From Amoebophrya sp. A120 (Eukaryota > Sar > Dinophyceae > Syndiniales > Amoebophryaceae): a stretch of 64,000 bases of DNA. This document shows positions 13,901 to 25,240 of the stretch, piece after piece. The position numbers were made by a program, and so were the translations under genes. Location of the stretch: NCBI GenBank assembly GCA_905178155.1, contig CAJINV010000003.1:3210260-3274259 (forward strand), written 5' to 3'. Under the pieces are notes generated by a model. That model was not told the DNA's origin. It worked only from the letters and a program-made list of their open reading frames with translations, and searched no databases. Position 1 is the stretch's first letter. Each line of letters opens with the position of its first letter.

Positions 13901-16900
13901 ACGAAAGGCTCAACTTTTGGGATAACTTCGAGCTCTTCATTGGGATGACGCCACCGGACTACCGTTCCTACTTTCCGATCCGCCACGGGAGCTTTACGTT
14001 GCAGCCGGCGGAGGTCGCCGAGCGCCGCCGCTGGGCGCAGCTATTCCGGGACGCGCCCTACTTGTACGGTCTCCTGGATGATTCGACGGCCGTCGCGTTT
14101 CGCGAGGCACACGAGAAGGCGCCCAGAAGAAACCCACATTTTCCAGCACATGCCGAATCGTCGTCCGAGCAAGTTCTCGGACCATACGCGGCGTACAATC
14201 AGGCAATGGGTTGGGTTGGGCGGCCGGAGATTTGGTTCATTCCCCCAGAAGGGTTTAAGGGGGAGGATATTATTACCGGAAAGGCGGGCACAGATGTCGA
14301 CGACAAAAGTGGCATAAGAAACCGCGCGCAAGAGGACAACACTGCGCCATCCGCGTCCGCCAGGACCGCGCAAGAGGACACAAATGTGGCCCCCTCCGGT
14401 AAGACTACCCCGTTCCCTCGGCAGATTCTGACGAAGGAACTCACTCTGGCGCCGGTTTACGAGGTGTTGAACAGTTGGTGGCAGACGGAGCTAGCGGTGG
14501 TGCAGTGGGCCGCGGCCTTTGAGGACGGCGATGCGTACGTTAACAAAGCCCAGTATTTATCGAATGTAAAAATGTCTGGGTCTGGAAGATTGCTACATTT
14601 GTCATGCATGTCTGACATGGCTCAAGAATCTGTGATGCATGGGCATAAAGCTGTCCTCTTACCTGTCATGCAAAAACGTAGTTTGCCATGCGGAACACGC
14701 AACACATAGGAGCCCAAAAATTTGTCATGCTTGGCTCCGTATTGCAGTGGAACTCCCATTCACTTTTAGCATTACAAATTTCCAGACCCAGACATTTTTA
14801 CATTTGATAGTATTGCCGCGAGCTAGCCTACGGTCCGACCGTGGCGGTACGGGACTACGAGGAGGATTTGGCCGTCCATTTCCAGAAAGCGTTGAAAATT
14901 GGCGACGAAGTGACGACTAGCGACACGAGTACCTCCGATGGAGGAAACGCGCCGGATCACAATCGCAGCGCCAGAGCGGCCAGAGTGGGCGAGGGCACCA
15001 GCAGCGCACGTGATTCGAGCGCAAAGACGGAGGAAGATCGAGGTGGCGCGTCGTGCGAGACTCTGGGTCAACTTTGGCGAGCTTGCGAGATTCAAAAGGA
15101 GGAGAGTCCGTCGCAAGATGAAGATCGGAGCGATGAAAATCGGAGAAAAGTCGAGCAGGCATGTGTGCGCCAATTTTCTGGGGAGAAACTGCCACCGTGG
15201 GTCAAGGACATCAGTTTATCTCAGATGGAACACAAAATCTTGTCTATCTTCTGGGCGGGAGCGCTGGAAGCAGTTCCCGAGCACTTGGTCTTAAAAGACT
15301 CGAAATTCTTCCAAATGTCAGCGCCACCTGATCCAGCGAGTCGGGCCCTGGCCGAGGAAGGCCAGAGGGGTAAAACCGCGGCCAATCGTGAACAGGGGCA
15401 AGCAAGGAACAAGTCTCTGCTGCAAGAAGGTCGGGGGCTGCAAGAACGGCCTCGGACGCCGGACAGTAGTACTCCCAGAGGACAACAAGCATTTTTAAAC
15501 AAAAACACCAGTTCTCAAGCGCCTGCAGCGTCGCGGCAACTAAGCGCGCCAGCAGACCAACGAGCGGCAAACTCCAGCGTCGATCTTAGGCCGCTACACA
15601 ACTTGAAAGTCGACCTGTCGGATGACGAGAAGTGGCAACACGCACTGAGCGTGTCGCTGGAGCACTGGAACCGCGAGTGGGCAAGTGAGAAGCCGGCTCT
15701 GGTTCTGCGCAGGATTGGGTCGGCCCTGCAGACGGAAGTTTGCGACGCCACGCACGTGGCGCAGGTGGAGCGGCTGGTCACACAAGTAGAGGCGGTTCTG
15801 GACCGGACGTGCTGCAAAATCGACCAGTTTCGGCGGCTGGACCCGGAGCAGGAACACGCTTGGGTTCGGAACACGGGCCCCGTGCCGGATCCCCACATTC
15901 TGCTCGCGGAGGTCGACAGTTCCTGTCTGTGTGCGCAGCTCGACGTGGAAGCCTACACGCACAAGGTAAGGGAAACACTGGTAGAAGAGGAGAGAGAAGA
16001 GGCCGCAAAGCTGGAAAGGTCCGCGGAACGGGTGGCCGAACGCGCAGAGGAGCTGCTGACAGCTTTGCAAAAACTTCGTTCTGACGAATTGAAGAAAATG
16101 GTCGCCGCAGAGAAAACTATCCACGACGAAGAAGCAGCCACTGGGCCGTCCGGAGGACATGATCTTCACCCGGCGCAAAGCTCGCTCGGGACCACGACGA
16201 GGAGGTTGACGGCAGGTGTTGAACATGATCTCCAAGAATCACACCCGAGGGGTCTCGCCAGCGCAATCGAAAGTTTGGCCGAGGGGGAGGTGGATCCAGT
16301 TGCTGTGGTGGCGAAGGACGACGTTGCCGTTGGGGATCTGTCGGCGGACGAGCGCAGTGATGCGCAAAAGATCTTGGACGAAGCCAAGCGCTTGAAAGAC
16401 GAGAAGCCACACAGTGTCTTCGGGCAGCGGCTCAATCTGGGTTCCGAGGTACAGCCGCCCCCGCATATCACTTTTGCGAGGAAAGTCGATCGGGCGGACA
16501 GGATGTCAAGGAGTGGCCCACCGGCGGGGAAGAGCGAGTTCGAAGCGGGACGATGGGGGGCCACAACTGCGACGTCTTCCGATAGAACAGCTTGGGTGTT
16601 CGAGCCCCTCCGCCACAATCAGGACAGAAACTGGAACTGGCAGTACAGTTACGCGCCGGACAATGCGGAGTTGCCGTCCGACGTATGAGACCAAAAAGTG
16701 TCATATTCCTGGAGATGCAGATAAACGGCACTGCTGAGTCTTCCGTCGAAGATGAAAACCTGATGCATAAGTGGTGTGTGACCTCCTCGCGGTTTCTCTG
16801 CGGGAGCTAAAAATCGCTCGTGTAGTATTCGAGGGCAGCAGCGTCCGCTTGGAAAGTGCTGCTTGGGGTGGAATTTCCACTTCCGTAGTATCTACGATTT

Positions 16901-18294
16901 GCTGGCTCATAAAGAAGCAAGTGCTTGTCATCCTCGCGTGCTTAATCTATCAACTGCCACGTCAGTTAATTTTTTCGGGAGAAGAGACACTTTTTCTTTT
17001 GCTTTTGAAAACGATATATGGAGTATTTTTTTCGCAACTTTCTCGCGCCTGACTTCGCTGCTATTCCCGATGCCAGACTGAGGTACCAGTTCGCACTACT
17101 TCGCAGAATTGCAGACGCGATGGCAAGCGAGAGCACCTATGAAACCCGGCACACGTTTTGGTCCGAAACTGCCGAACGGCGGAAGCTGCGGCAAAAACTC
17201 TATAAAGTGTTTGAGAAGTCGCAATACACCTGGTTTCGAACGGGTGCCGACGTTTTGGCGCAAGGCGAAAATAATGGGTACGCAAAAACTTCGACCAGCA
17301 GGATGACTGGCTTGGATGCCCAGCTTCATTGGTTGAAGCCAGCGACAGAGGTGAAAACAGGAGAAAGCAACAGCACAGGCTCAGAGGACGATGAAGAAAC
17401 AGCTTCTCCTAGCAAGATGGCTCTCTTGATTTTCCCGCACGACAAGCCGCTAGACTACTACACAACTTGGAAAGTGACTGATTTAGCAACCCCGGGGTTC
17501 ACCCGGCGCTTGCGTTTCGACTCCTTGGCCGCGTTCTTGGCCATAGACAACCCCGATCCTTTCGCGGACACGGATTCTCTCAATGCGGTAAGTCATACTC
17601 GTATAGGAGTTTGAACGCGTAGTCATAAGGAGTATAAATCTTTTCTAAGCACGTTAACTCAATGATCTTCTACTTATGCTTAATGAACCCTGATGGAATG
17701 AATTCGGTGAAGGGCGCTCGTGTAGCGTCCTTGTTTAAATTTAGTTTACGCCAAGAACCTGTGATCGCTCAGATTCTATTCCCGCTGATGTGGCACATTT
17801 CGGGCACCCTGGGCGTGAGTGAGGTGATGGCCTATGACCACCTGCACAACAACAAAGAGCTGGATTCCGTGACACAGTTGTCCGCGTCTTGCCTGCAAAT
17901 GGTGAACGATGTGGTGAATCACTTGGACTTGAAGTACCTGCCCCGGATCGGCGTTTTCGCGTCCCAATTTGCGAACAAAAGTGAACGCCTTCGCGAGTTC
18001 AGGAAGTTTGTCGAAGCGGGGCAGCAGATGCCACGAGCGAACGATACGGGGATTTCCGCTAGTACTCGCGCTGCAGCAGGTAACAATCCTGCTGCTGCGA
18101 GTCCTCGGAATGCTGAGATCAGGATAGATTTTGCTGAGGTCGAGTCCACGGTCGGCCTCCTGGGGTTGTCAGAAGACGAGAAGTCCGAAGGAAGTCATCG
18201 GAACAAAAACCAGGGGCTATTGAGGAAAGACCGCCTCTTGGAAGGCGTTTTGGCCAAAGACCGTGGGCATGAACATACGGCAAGAAATTTTTGA
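10963..18294 (+). CDS. RING-finger protein with a single membrane segment, four exons, one transposon-like intron
   Basis: Model: exons 10963-14557, 14815-16682, 17024-17587 and 17773-18294; about 2,182 residues. The first junction removes the inverted-repeat element at 14558-14808 with one copy of its AGTATT duplication. The next two are GT-AG introns (donors GTATGA and GTAAGT). A hydrophobic N-terminus (residues 20-45) may be a signal or anchor. RING-type ligands run from CPFC (about residue 82) through C-x2-H-x2-H-x2-C (residues 102-111), but the last pair, CPMC, comes only near residue 420. A strong membrane helix lies near residue 915 (FFLMYFPPLVLFAFFFLIDM), followed by a conserved-looking globular part. 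The C-terminal exons contain coiled coil and an unrecognised domain. A RING plus a membrane helix suggests a membrane ubiquitin ligase. The exon at 17024 is joined on frame and pyrimidine tract only, so 17024-18294 could be a separate gene. Confidence 0.7.
14552..14814. mobile_element. Introner-like element 1 (inverted repeats, AGTATT duplication)
   Basis: The 251-bp element at 14558-14808 lies between two copies of AGTATT (14552-14557 and 14809-14814). Its ends are near-perfect inverted repeats of about 29 bp (14559-14587 and 14780-14808) sharing the core TGTCTGGGTCTGGAA. Read through, the upstream frame stops at 14707. Removing the element and one AGTATT copy (257 bases) joins CAG TAT to TGC CGC and links the frames of both flanking exons. 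If the intron starts at the GT inside the duplication, it ends in TA rather than AG. The structure fits a DNA transposon working as an intron. Confidence 0.85.
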
Positions 18295-19010
18295 AAATGC
18301 TTGTTTTTTTCGACAAAAAATTATGTTACAGCACAGCCAGAGAAAATGCAATCGCGGTTTCTTTGCGCTGTCCAGATAGAGACTCAGAATTTCGAGAATA
18401 TTAGTTGTCGCCTTCGTAACAAACGTTGCCTACCTAATGCATGCTTTTTGTACAATAAGAATAAATCACACTATGCCCACTACATCGTGGTCTGACGTTG
18501 ATACATCAAATTTTCACCGGTTACGTTATGGATTTCGTCGGACCTCTTTGCCGGTCTTCTTTACCTTGTCTGTTGCAACCCACACACAGTAGTACGACTT
18601 TGTCTTTCCCGCTCTTGATTTGTTGGCAAACGATAGCTGGGAAGGTTTCTATCAAAAAGAAAGGTTTTAGCAATCTGCTTGTTTGTAAAAAGAGAATACA
18701 GACATGTGGATAGCCCGTCTTGAAATTTCCGGCGAAATGTGACGCAAAAACAGGAGCAAAAACGCCGCAGGTACCTGCAAGACGATGAACCTTCTTTCAT
18801 TCGTCCTCTCATTTCGGCTGGTTATTCAGTTTTCATTCTTCGTTGCCACCAGAATCGGTTGCCTTCGCTCTGTTTCGAAAGACAAAAATGGCTCTCTATT
18901 GTCACACTTTACGCATGAATCTTCAACAAGTGATATCGTTAGATAAGGCAACTTCTTTTCGTTTTTGTTGTTATACCGCAACCTACTAGCCTCTTTCAGA
19001 TCGCGTCAGA
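18295..19010. other. Intergenic region
   Basis: About 715 AT-richer bases with no convincing ORF or RNA gene. The pyrimidine-rich run ending CTCTTTCAG at about 18999 sits 11 bases before the next ATG. It looks like a splice acceptor, possibly for a leader exon. Confidence 0.45.
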
Positions 19011-22000
19011 ATGGACGACGGTTTTGACTCAGATCAGGACACGGGCGGGTGGGGGTCTGGGTTGACGTCGAAAAACCTGACGTCCAAGAACAACGACCTC
19101 GACCTCTTCGCGCCCAAGCCCTCTGCACAAGCGGATACTCTCGTCTTCAGTTCCCCAGATACCTCGCCCTTGCGCGGCCTGGGGTCTTCAAACCAGTTGC
19201 CGAGCACGATTACCGCAGCGCAACAGCGCGCACCTGGTGCACCAGCAGCGCGGGAGGAGTTTACCATCGGGAGTTCGTCTGCAAGCTCAGCCACCGAGGA
19301 CGGGTTCGAGATGGTCGGTGGACAGAGTTTGCTACCAAAAGGTGCCGACCCCTTCGAATTACTAACGCCAACAAGCAGCCTGAACGCTAGTGCTAGTGCT
19401 GCTTCTGCTCCAGCGGCTTCGACTAATTTGTTTCCCAGCACTGACACGAATTTTGCTGTCAACGCCGGTACTGATATCTTGTAGAAGAAGACGGCTCCGC
19501 TGTTCCCTAAAGCAGAAAGATTGATGCGAAGGAGCTTCTTCGTGGTGTGTGGACCTACTTACCTTGCTTGCTCGAGAAAAAAATGGCTATGTGCCTGTGC
19601 TGTTTTCATCAGCGACGTTGAAAATCTAAACGGAACTCAATAGGTGGCTTTCCGGCGAGCAATCCTCTCACGAGCGATTCCTTCGCTGCACCTTTTGAGG
19701 ACCTCTCCGGGAGCGATAACTTCGCTACGGGCTTTGACGACTTCAGCGCGCCCGCGGCTGTTCGGCAAAACAAGAATGATGTGGAGTCCATGTTCGATGC
19801 GAATTTTGAAGAGTTCGCAGCAGAGGTAGGGACCGCGCAGAAGCCTCCACCAAAATCTACTGCACCGAAGCCCGCAGTGAAAGCCAAGGTGAAGCCCAAA
19901 GTGAAGGCAGCGCCAGCGCCGCAAGCACCCGCTAGTAGAGCAGTTCTTGTGCAGCAACCTGGAGGTGGGCCCGTTGCACCGGCGAAGCAACCTCCTGCAG
20001 TTTCCGCAGGGGTGAAAGCGCCGGCCTTTGACTTTGATGTGGACGTGGATACGGTCGAGCACGTGGGGACAACTAGCGCGAAAGCGAACGTAAACCGCAT
20101 ATCGGGGTCGCTGTATGGTCAAATCGATCCCACGGAATCCGAAGTGGGCAAGGAGGAACTGTTTTTCGATCTAGAGGCGGGCGGCTTCTCGCAGGACGGC
20201 TACGCGCTTGCTGGGGCCTCGGGGTAAGGAACAGATAACAAAGTTTTGTAGGGCGAACAAGTGAAAGATCTTGTTTTTGGTTGGAATTATGAATTATGTT
20301 CAAAAGCGTCTACTTCTATACGACCATTTTCTTGTAGGCGAGAAGGTTCAGGTTGATTTTTGCTGCGCAAGACTGTTCTTGCACCACGGGCAGTTCCTTT
20401 GAAGTCGTATAGTAAAAATGGACGAGAACAACATCCTGTCAAAAATAACAGCGCTAAGGGTGGTAAGAGCAGCCCGTGCTGCCGGCTGTTTGTGTACCTG
20501 AGGAACTGGTGCCTCTACCGCTTCGGCTGTCGCCGGTTCTGCACGGTGCTCCTGGTCTGCGGCACTCTCGCGTTTTATGACAGTGCACAACTATATCTAC
20601 TCCCCCTTATTTGTGATGCAATTTACCAAATCCACACCGTGCCTTGAAGCACTGTTTGCATCACAAGTTCTGGCCGCCCAAGTAGCAATACATTCCTGTG
20701 CAGATTTGAGATGCAAAACCTGCATTCTTGCTGACATTTGTATTGCTGTTCATGCCATACAAATGAGGGGAAGGGGGAGTTGTGCACAGTCATACGTTTT
20801 TCGTGTCCTCGTACTTTTTCGGCACGGAGCGGGTCATGGACGAAAGCCAGAAAATCGGAAAGAAGGTCCTGAATGCGTCGATCAAACACGGGTCGGCGGC
20901 GTACGAGGAGTCGAAGAAGTGGGTGAGCACGGGCAAAGACGTGGTCGTGGATATGTACAACAAGGCCACAACGCCCAAGGAGGATCCTTTTTCGGCCCGA
21001 GCAGGAGCAGCCAACAAGAGGAAAAGGGGCGGGGGTGGCAACAAGGGCGCAGGAGACCCATTTGCAGCAAGGGGCCGCGGGGGTGGTTCCGGCCCGGAGG
21101 AGGACGCCGAGCCAGAAGAGAGCGGAGCGGCACAACTAAACCCGGGCAGGAAGAGTGCAGAGGAAATAAATCGCGGTGAGGGGGACGTGCACGAGGAGGA
21201 TGCTGCAGGGTCGACGCGCGGAGAGGAGCCAACGGCAGACAAAGCGTTGATTTCGCAATTGCGGTCCGCGGTCGAAGAGCACCAGAGCGAGCTGCGTCTG
21301 AAGGAGAAGGAGCTCAACGAGAAAACGCGGGAAGCCGGGATGTGGCATATTACAATGAAAAATGCCCCCACCCCCGAACTTGGGCGCATGAAACATTTGC
21401 CCTCTTGCATCGATCTATCAGCATCACAGGTTTCCAACGCCTGCGGAGGCTTGCCTCCCCAGCGATAATGGACAATGGCAATGTCGGCGCGGTTGTTTTA
21501 GCATCACAGGTTTCCAATCGTGAATAGCAAATATTTGTAATGCAAAAGACCCCAGCAAGAGGTGCGCTTGTCATACAAGCGATGCGATGCACGCCTATAC
21601 TCTGCATCAGAAACATTCATACTCCTTTCATGCATGGCAAAAAGTTTTCATTTGGAAACTTCGCATCACTTTGGGGGTCGGGGCATTTTTCACTTTAATA
21701 TGGCAGCAGGAGGTGACCTCCCTCCGGCAAAAGCTCGTCGCCGCGGAAGCCGCGTCCAAATCCCACGTCCAAGAGGCGGAATCACTGCGGGCGCGGGTCT
21801 CGCAGCTCGAAGCAGAACGGCGGTCCTTACTCGCTACTAGCAGCGGGGGAAATGAAAATCTTCCAGCGCAAAGTAGAACGAAGCAAGAGCTTCAGCACCC
21901 AGAGAAGGTCGCTGGTGCAGCCGCGATCAGTGAGGACCAGAATCAAGTGAGCTCTACTACTTCCGCGCCGTCCAAGGAAGTGGCGCAGCCGGATAATGCC

Positions 22001-22633
22001 CTCGCGCAAAATAGTAAGCCTATTGAGGATGATCCTGCTGGTTTTGCGAAAAATGCGGAACTGAAGCTCACCGATGCGTCAAAAGACGCACCGGATGCTG
22101 CGACCGACGGTGGGACGAACAATCATGCGGCTAAGCCCGAGGAGGAGGAGGAGGACGACAGCGACGACGGAGTCGAGCCGGGGGCTGAGGAAGGAAAAAA
22201 GGACGACAACCCTGCAGCCTCTGCCGGCACAGACGGAGGTTCTGCAGGGCAAACCGCACCGGCTGGCGTGGGTTTGACGGCAGCAGCGGCAGAACAAACC
22301 ACGACGACGTTCACTTCTACGGCGTCCTCGACGGAAGCGCCTACAACCACCACGCTGGCTACAACTACAACAAGTACAACAACACCTACGTCGAGTACAA
22401 CAACCACTAGCTCCTCGCAAGAACCGGCAACCACTACTCAGTCTAGTAACTACCCAACAGCAGAGGTTCCAAACGCCCAAGCTTCTTCAGTCGCTGCCAA
22501 TAGCGGTACCGATTCTGGAGCAGTAGATCCCTTTGCAGCGAAACAGCCCAGGGTGCAAGCTTCCAGCACGGCGCCACGGAAAAAGAAGCGCAAAACCAAG
22601 AGCAAATCTCGACCAAGGCCGACGCAGAACTAA
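19011..22633 (+). CDS. Single-pass membrane protein rich in DPF/FxxF motifs, five exons, two transposon-like introns
   Basis: Model: exons 19011-19467, 19644-20223, 20413-20576, 20801-21347 and 21706-22633; about 891 residues. The first two introns are GT-AG (donors GTACTG and GTAAGG). The third and fourth are inverted-repeat elements whose removal, with one duplication copy, restores the frame. The N-terminal half carries short aromatic motifs (DLDLF, DPFELL, FEDL, FDDF, NFEEF). Similar DPF motifs (DPFSA, DPFAA) recur after the membrane segment. A cysteine-rich turn and membrane helix (TVLLVCGTLAFFVSSYFFG) are formed only when element 2 is spliced out. Then comes a coiled coil split by element 3 (LRSAVEEHQSELRLKEKEL, then WQQEVTSLRQKL), a threonine-rich stretch and a basic C-terminus. 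DPF and FxDxF motifs are known ligands of clathrin adaptor appendages, so a trafficking role is likely. No known family recognised. Confidence 0.72.
20571..20800. mobile_element. Introner-like element 2 (inverted repeats, CGTTTT duplication)
   Basis: The 218-bp element at 20577-20794 is bounded by CGTTTT on both sides (20571-20576 and 20795-20800). Terminal inverted repeats of 16 bp with one mismatch lie at 20577-20592 (ATGACAGTGCACAACT) and 20778-20793, followed inward by looser inverted homology rich in CCCCCTT/AAGGGGG. Removing 224 bases joins GCG TTT to TTC GTG and completes a membrane helix. A donor GT lies inside the duplication; the matching 3' end would be AC, not AG. Confidence 0.83.
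21343..21705. mobile_element. Introner-like element 3 (family shared with element 4, TGGCA duplication)
   Basis: The 353-bp element at 21348-21700 is bounded by TGGCA (21343-21347 and 21701-21705); an 8-base version, ATGTGGCA/ATATGGCA, matches at 7 of 8. The inverted ends (about 21348-21376 and 21672-21700) share TATTA, TGAAAAATGCCCC and ACCCCC. Removal of 358 bases joins ATG TGG to CAG CAG and continues a coiled coil in frame. Internally, AGCATCACAGGTTTCCAA occurs twice (near 21418 and 21500). A 5' end of GC and 3' end of TG is the only G(T/C) choice available. Confidence 0.83.
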
Positions 22634-23230
22634 AGGAATCACTTGGAATTTTTGTACTCCCTTCTTGTCTATAGCGCATAAGTATCAAGTTCAAGTAGTA
22701 ATAGGACATACCACCAGGTAGTGCCAGAAAACACAACGCATCTGTTCTTCTCATGCACAGAACTTCCTATTTGATCCGCGATTTCTTGACACTCAAAATG
22801 CGTTCGGCAAGAGAGTTTGACTTTCCACTGGCGATAGACGATCAAAGTGAAAGAATGGGCGGACAGAGGATCAAAAAGAGGCAATAGATCCAGAGACCTT
22901 GTAGTAAGTTCCTCCCGCCTAATATGTGATAAATCAATGACATTGGTCGTGATTCATGATCAGGTGTCGCCGTCGCGATCTCAATTGGTCCTCTACTGTG
23001 GAATATCAGACGTGATCTTTCTGTTGATCGTTTTTGCTTTGTCATTCCGCCAGGCTGATTCTGCTGATCTAGCTCTCGTAAGCACTTTATGCTTGCTAAA
23101 AACCTACTATGAAAGACTTCTGAGATAATTCGTCCTTCCATGTCGACTTTGATATGATTGGCTCGCCGTCCTGTTTTCCTTTTTTGAAGAGCGATTTTAT
23201 TTCATCTAGGAAAGCAAATAATATAGAAAA
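22634..23230. other. Intergenic region
   Basis: About 600 AT-rich bases. Only short unsupported ORFs; nothing recognisable. Confidence 0.5.
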
Positions 23231-24775
23231 ATGTTGACGCAAAAACAGAATATCGAAGTTGTGAAGCGAGGTACGATAGACGACGCGCTGGCGTGCCTAC
23301 TGGAGGAAGAAGAGATCGCCCTCATGGCTGAACTCAAGAAAGAACGGCGTGAGCCATTAGCGCCGCTTTCCCTACCCTACCAGGAGCTGCGGCAGAGGGT
23401 CTTGCACCGGCTTCAGGAACAGGATTCGGACCGGAGAATTGTGGCCGCCCGATTGTGCTTGGAAGACCTGTCGGTCGACCTCCAGATGCAGCACGTGTCG
23501 GAGTTCCTCGAGGAAGTGCTGCCCGCGACCTACGTGCCGCCGGTCGAAGCCATGCCGGACTGGAGCTGGTGTTTCGAGGAAACCCTGTGCACGAGTCACG
23601 GCGACGTGTACCCGCCTTCCGACGATACATTTTTGCTACTAGAGACCATTTTGCGAAGCGGGGAGCATTTCAAGGCCTGGCGTTCTTCGTCCGAGGAAGT
23701 AGATCGTGCTGCACAAGCCGCTGCTGCTGGGTCGTCCTGCGGTGACACTACTACATCAAAGACGTCCATCACCGTTCTCGAAGTCGGTTGCGGAAGTGGG
23801 TTAATTTCGGCCTCCATTTTGAGGGCGTTGCGCGCCACGAGGAGGTACAGCGACGTATTCACATTTGCGACCGATATCAACCCGGCAGCAGTCGCTTTTA
23901 CGCGCGAACTCCTCGAAACGCGTGTTGTGCCGCAGGTGCAGGGAACAGTGGTGAAAAGAGAAGGAGATTATGGTGACGCCACAGCTAGTCGTCCTGTGGA
24001 AAAAACGACATCAGCGACATTGGGATTATCTGCGACTGCGAAACACTGCATGTTGCAGTTGTCCACGACAGATGAGAAGGACACAGTTTCCAAGAACCGG
24101 GGCGATCTTCAAGATGCGGGCGATATGGTAGCGAAGGCACGCGCGGCGGCCATGTCGTCGGAGGCGACAAAGCTCAGCCAAGTAGCTGAGCAGACTGACA
24201 GTGCTGGAGAGGCATCTTCGCCGAGGGAGGGAGAGAATGGCGAAAGGGTAGCTGTGGAGCAAGAAGTGGAGCCACAGCACCAGCACCAGCAGCGAAAGGT
24301 TGTGGAAGAGGAACTGGACCACACGCTGGGGGAAGTCGATTTGCAGCAGAGAGCGAAATGCCGGCAACCGGAGACCGCGGTGGACATTCATGTTCATGTG
24401 CAGGAGGATAATTTCTTCGACACGATGCTGACTGACAAACGAGTCCAGCCACAGAGCGTGGACCTACTAGTGTTCAACCCGCCATATGTAGTCACAGACG
24501 AAGGTGTGATCCACGGAGAAACGGACGGCCCCATTGACCGTGCATGGGCCGGCGGTGCGCGAGGTCGCGAGGTGATTGATGAGATGCTTCCGAGGGTCAA
24601 AAGCGTGCTGAGACCCGGGTCGGGCCGGTTCTACCTGTGCGGCATCGCGGAAAACGACCCGTGCGACATCATCGAATTTGCCAGCGATCACGGGCTCAAA
24701 GGGAAGCTGCTAGCGCAGGAGCAGCAAGGCATTGAAGAGCTTTACGTATTGGAATTCCGTGTTGCGGAATGCTGA
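23231..24775 (+). CDS. HemK2/Mtq2-like N5-glutamine methyltransferase (eRF1 modifying)
   Basis: Single exon, 514 residues. Eukaryotic Mtq2 (N6AMT1) uses S-adenosylmethionine to methylate the glutamine of the GGQ motif in translation release factor eRF1. Seen: YPPSDDTFLLLE (about residue 127), the family's entry motif; the SAM-binding VLEVGCGSGLIS (183); ATDINPAAV (acidic ribose-binding position); and the substrate-binding NPPYVV (about 416), then ETDGPIDRAWAGGARGREVID and a C-terminal half that fits the family. The family is normally about 215 residues. This copy has an N-terminal extension of about 115 residues and an insertion of roughly 160 residues between the SAM motifs and NPPY, rich in Glu, Gln and His. 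The start is the first in-frame ATG after an AT-rich leader. In most species Mtq2 needs the zinc protein Trm112 as partner; none is seen here. Confidence 0.9.
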   Translation: MLTQKQNIEVVKRGTIDDALACLLEEEEIALMAELKKERREPLAPLSLPYQELRQRVLHRLQEQDSDRRIVAARLCLEDLSVDLQMQHVSEFLEEVLPATYVPPVEAMPDWSWCFEETLCTSHGDVYPPSDDTFLLLETILRSGEHFKAWRSSSEEVDRAAQAAAAGSSCGDTTTSKTSITVLEVGCGSGLISASILRALRATRRYSDVFTFATDINPAAVAFTRELLETRVVPQVQGTVVKREGDYGDATASRPVEKTTSATLGLSATAKHCMLQLSTTDEKDTVSKNRGDLQDAGDMVAKARAAAMSSEATKLSQVAEQTDSAGEASSPREGENGERVAVEQEVEPQHQHQQRKVVEEELDHTLGEVDLQQRAKCRQPETAVDIHVHVQEDNFFDTMLTDKRVQPQSVDLLVFNPPYVVTDEGVIHGETDGPIDRAWAGGARGREVIDEMLPRVKSVLRPGSGRFYLCGIAENDPCDIIEFASDHGLKGKLLAQEQQGIEELYVLEFRVAEC

Positions 24776-25240
24776 AGCTTGTTTCAGACGGCAGAGCGGC
24801 TCCGGTAGTCGTGTCTGGCTCGTCGAGTGACTGTAAAATGGCTGAAACGATGATGTGGACGATATTCATAAAGCTGTACTCAAGCGACAAACGACACATG
24901 TGTGCCAAAGCGATTTTATCTCGGAGGCAATCCCAACATGCAGTTGTAATTACGTGAAATGTTTTATCTCAATTTTTTTGTTCAATATCAATGTCAGACT
25001 TTGTGTTTGTTCTTTTCAAAAGAGTAGTCGTGTAATTGACTTTCGTGGTATTTCACCTCTAGTTTGTCGATGTTTTCGTTTCCGCCGCGCAGGAATGAAG
25101 AGAAGATTCGTTGCGGATGATGGAAAATAGATCGAATGCGTTTTTTTTTTCGTACGTTGTCCCGCCAGTGTCACAGTTTTACAGTCTTGTGATTGGTCTC
25201 GGTGGCGCTTACAACCAATTTCTAGAAGTCGTTATTCGAC
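24776..25240. other. Intergenic region
   Basis: About 465 bases, AT-rich with homopolymer T near 25140-25150. No gene supported. Confidence 0.5.

Noticed and set aside
14615-14640. ATGGCTCAAG resembling the end of the dinoflagellate spliced leader
   Set aside because: Only a short match, inside introner element 1; the known leader core with the TTTTGGCTCAAG ending is not present.
16683-17023. 341-bp intron as a fifth introner
   Set aside because: No inverted ends and no flanking direct repeat; treated as an ordinary GT-AG intron.
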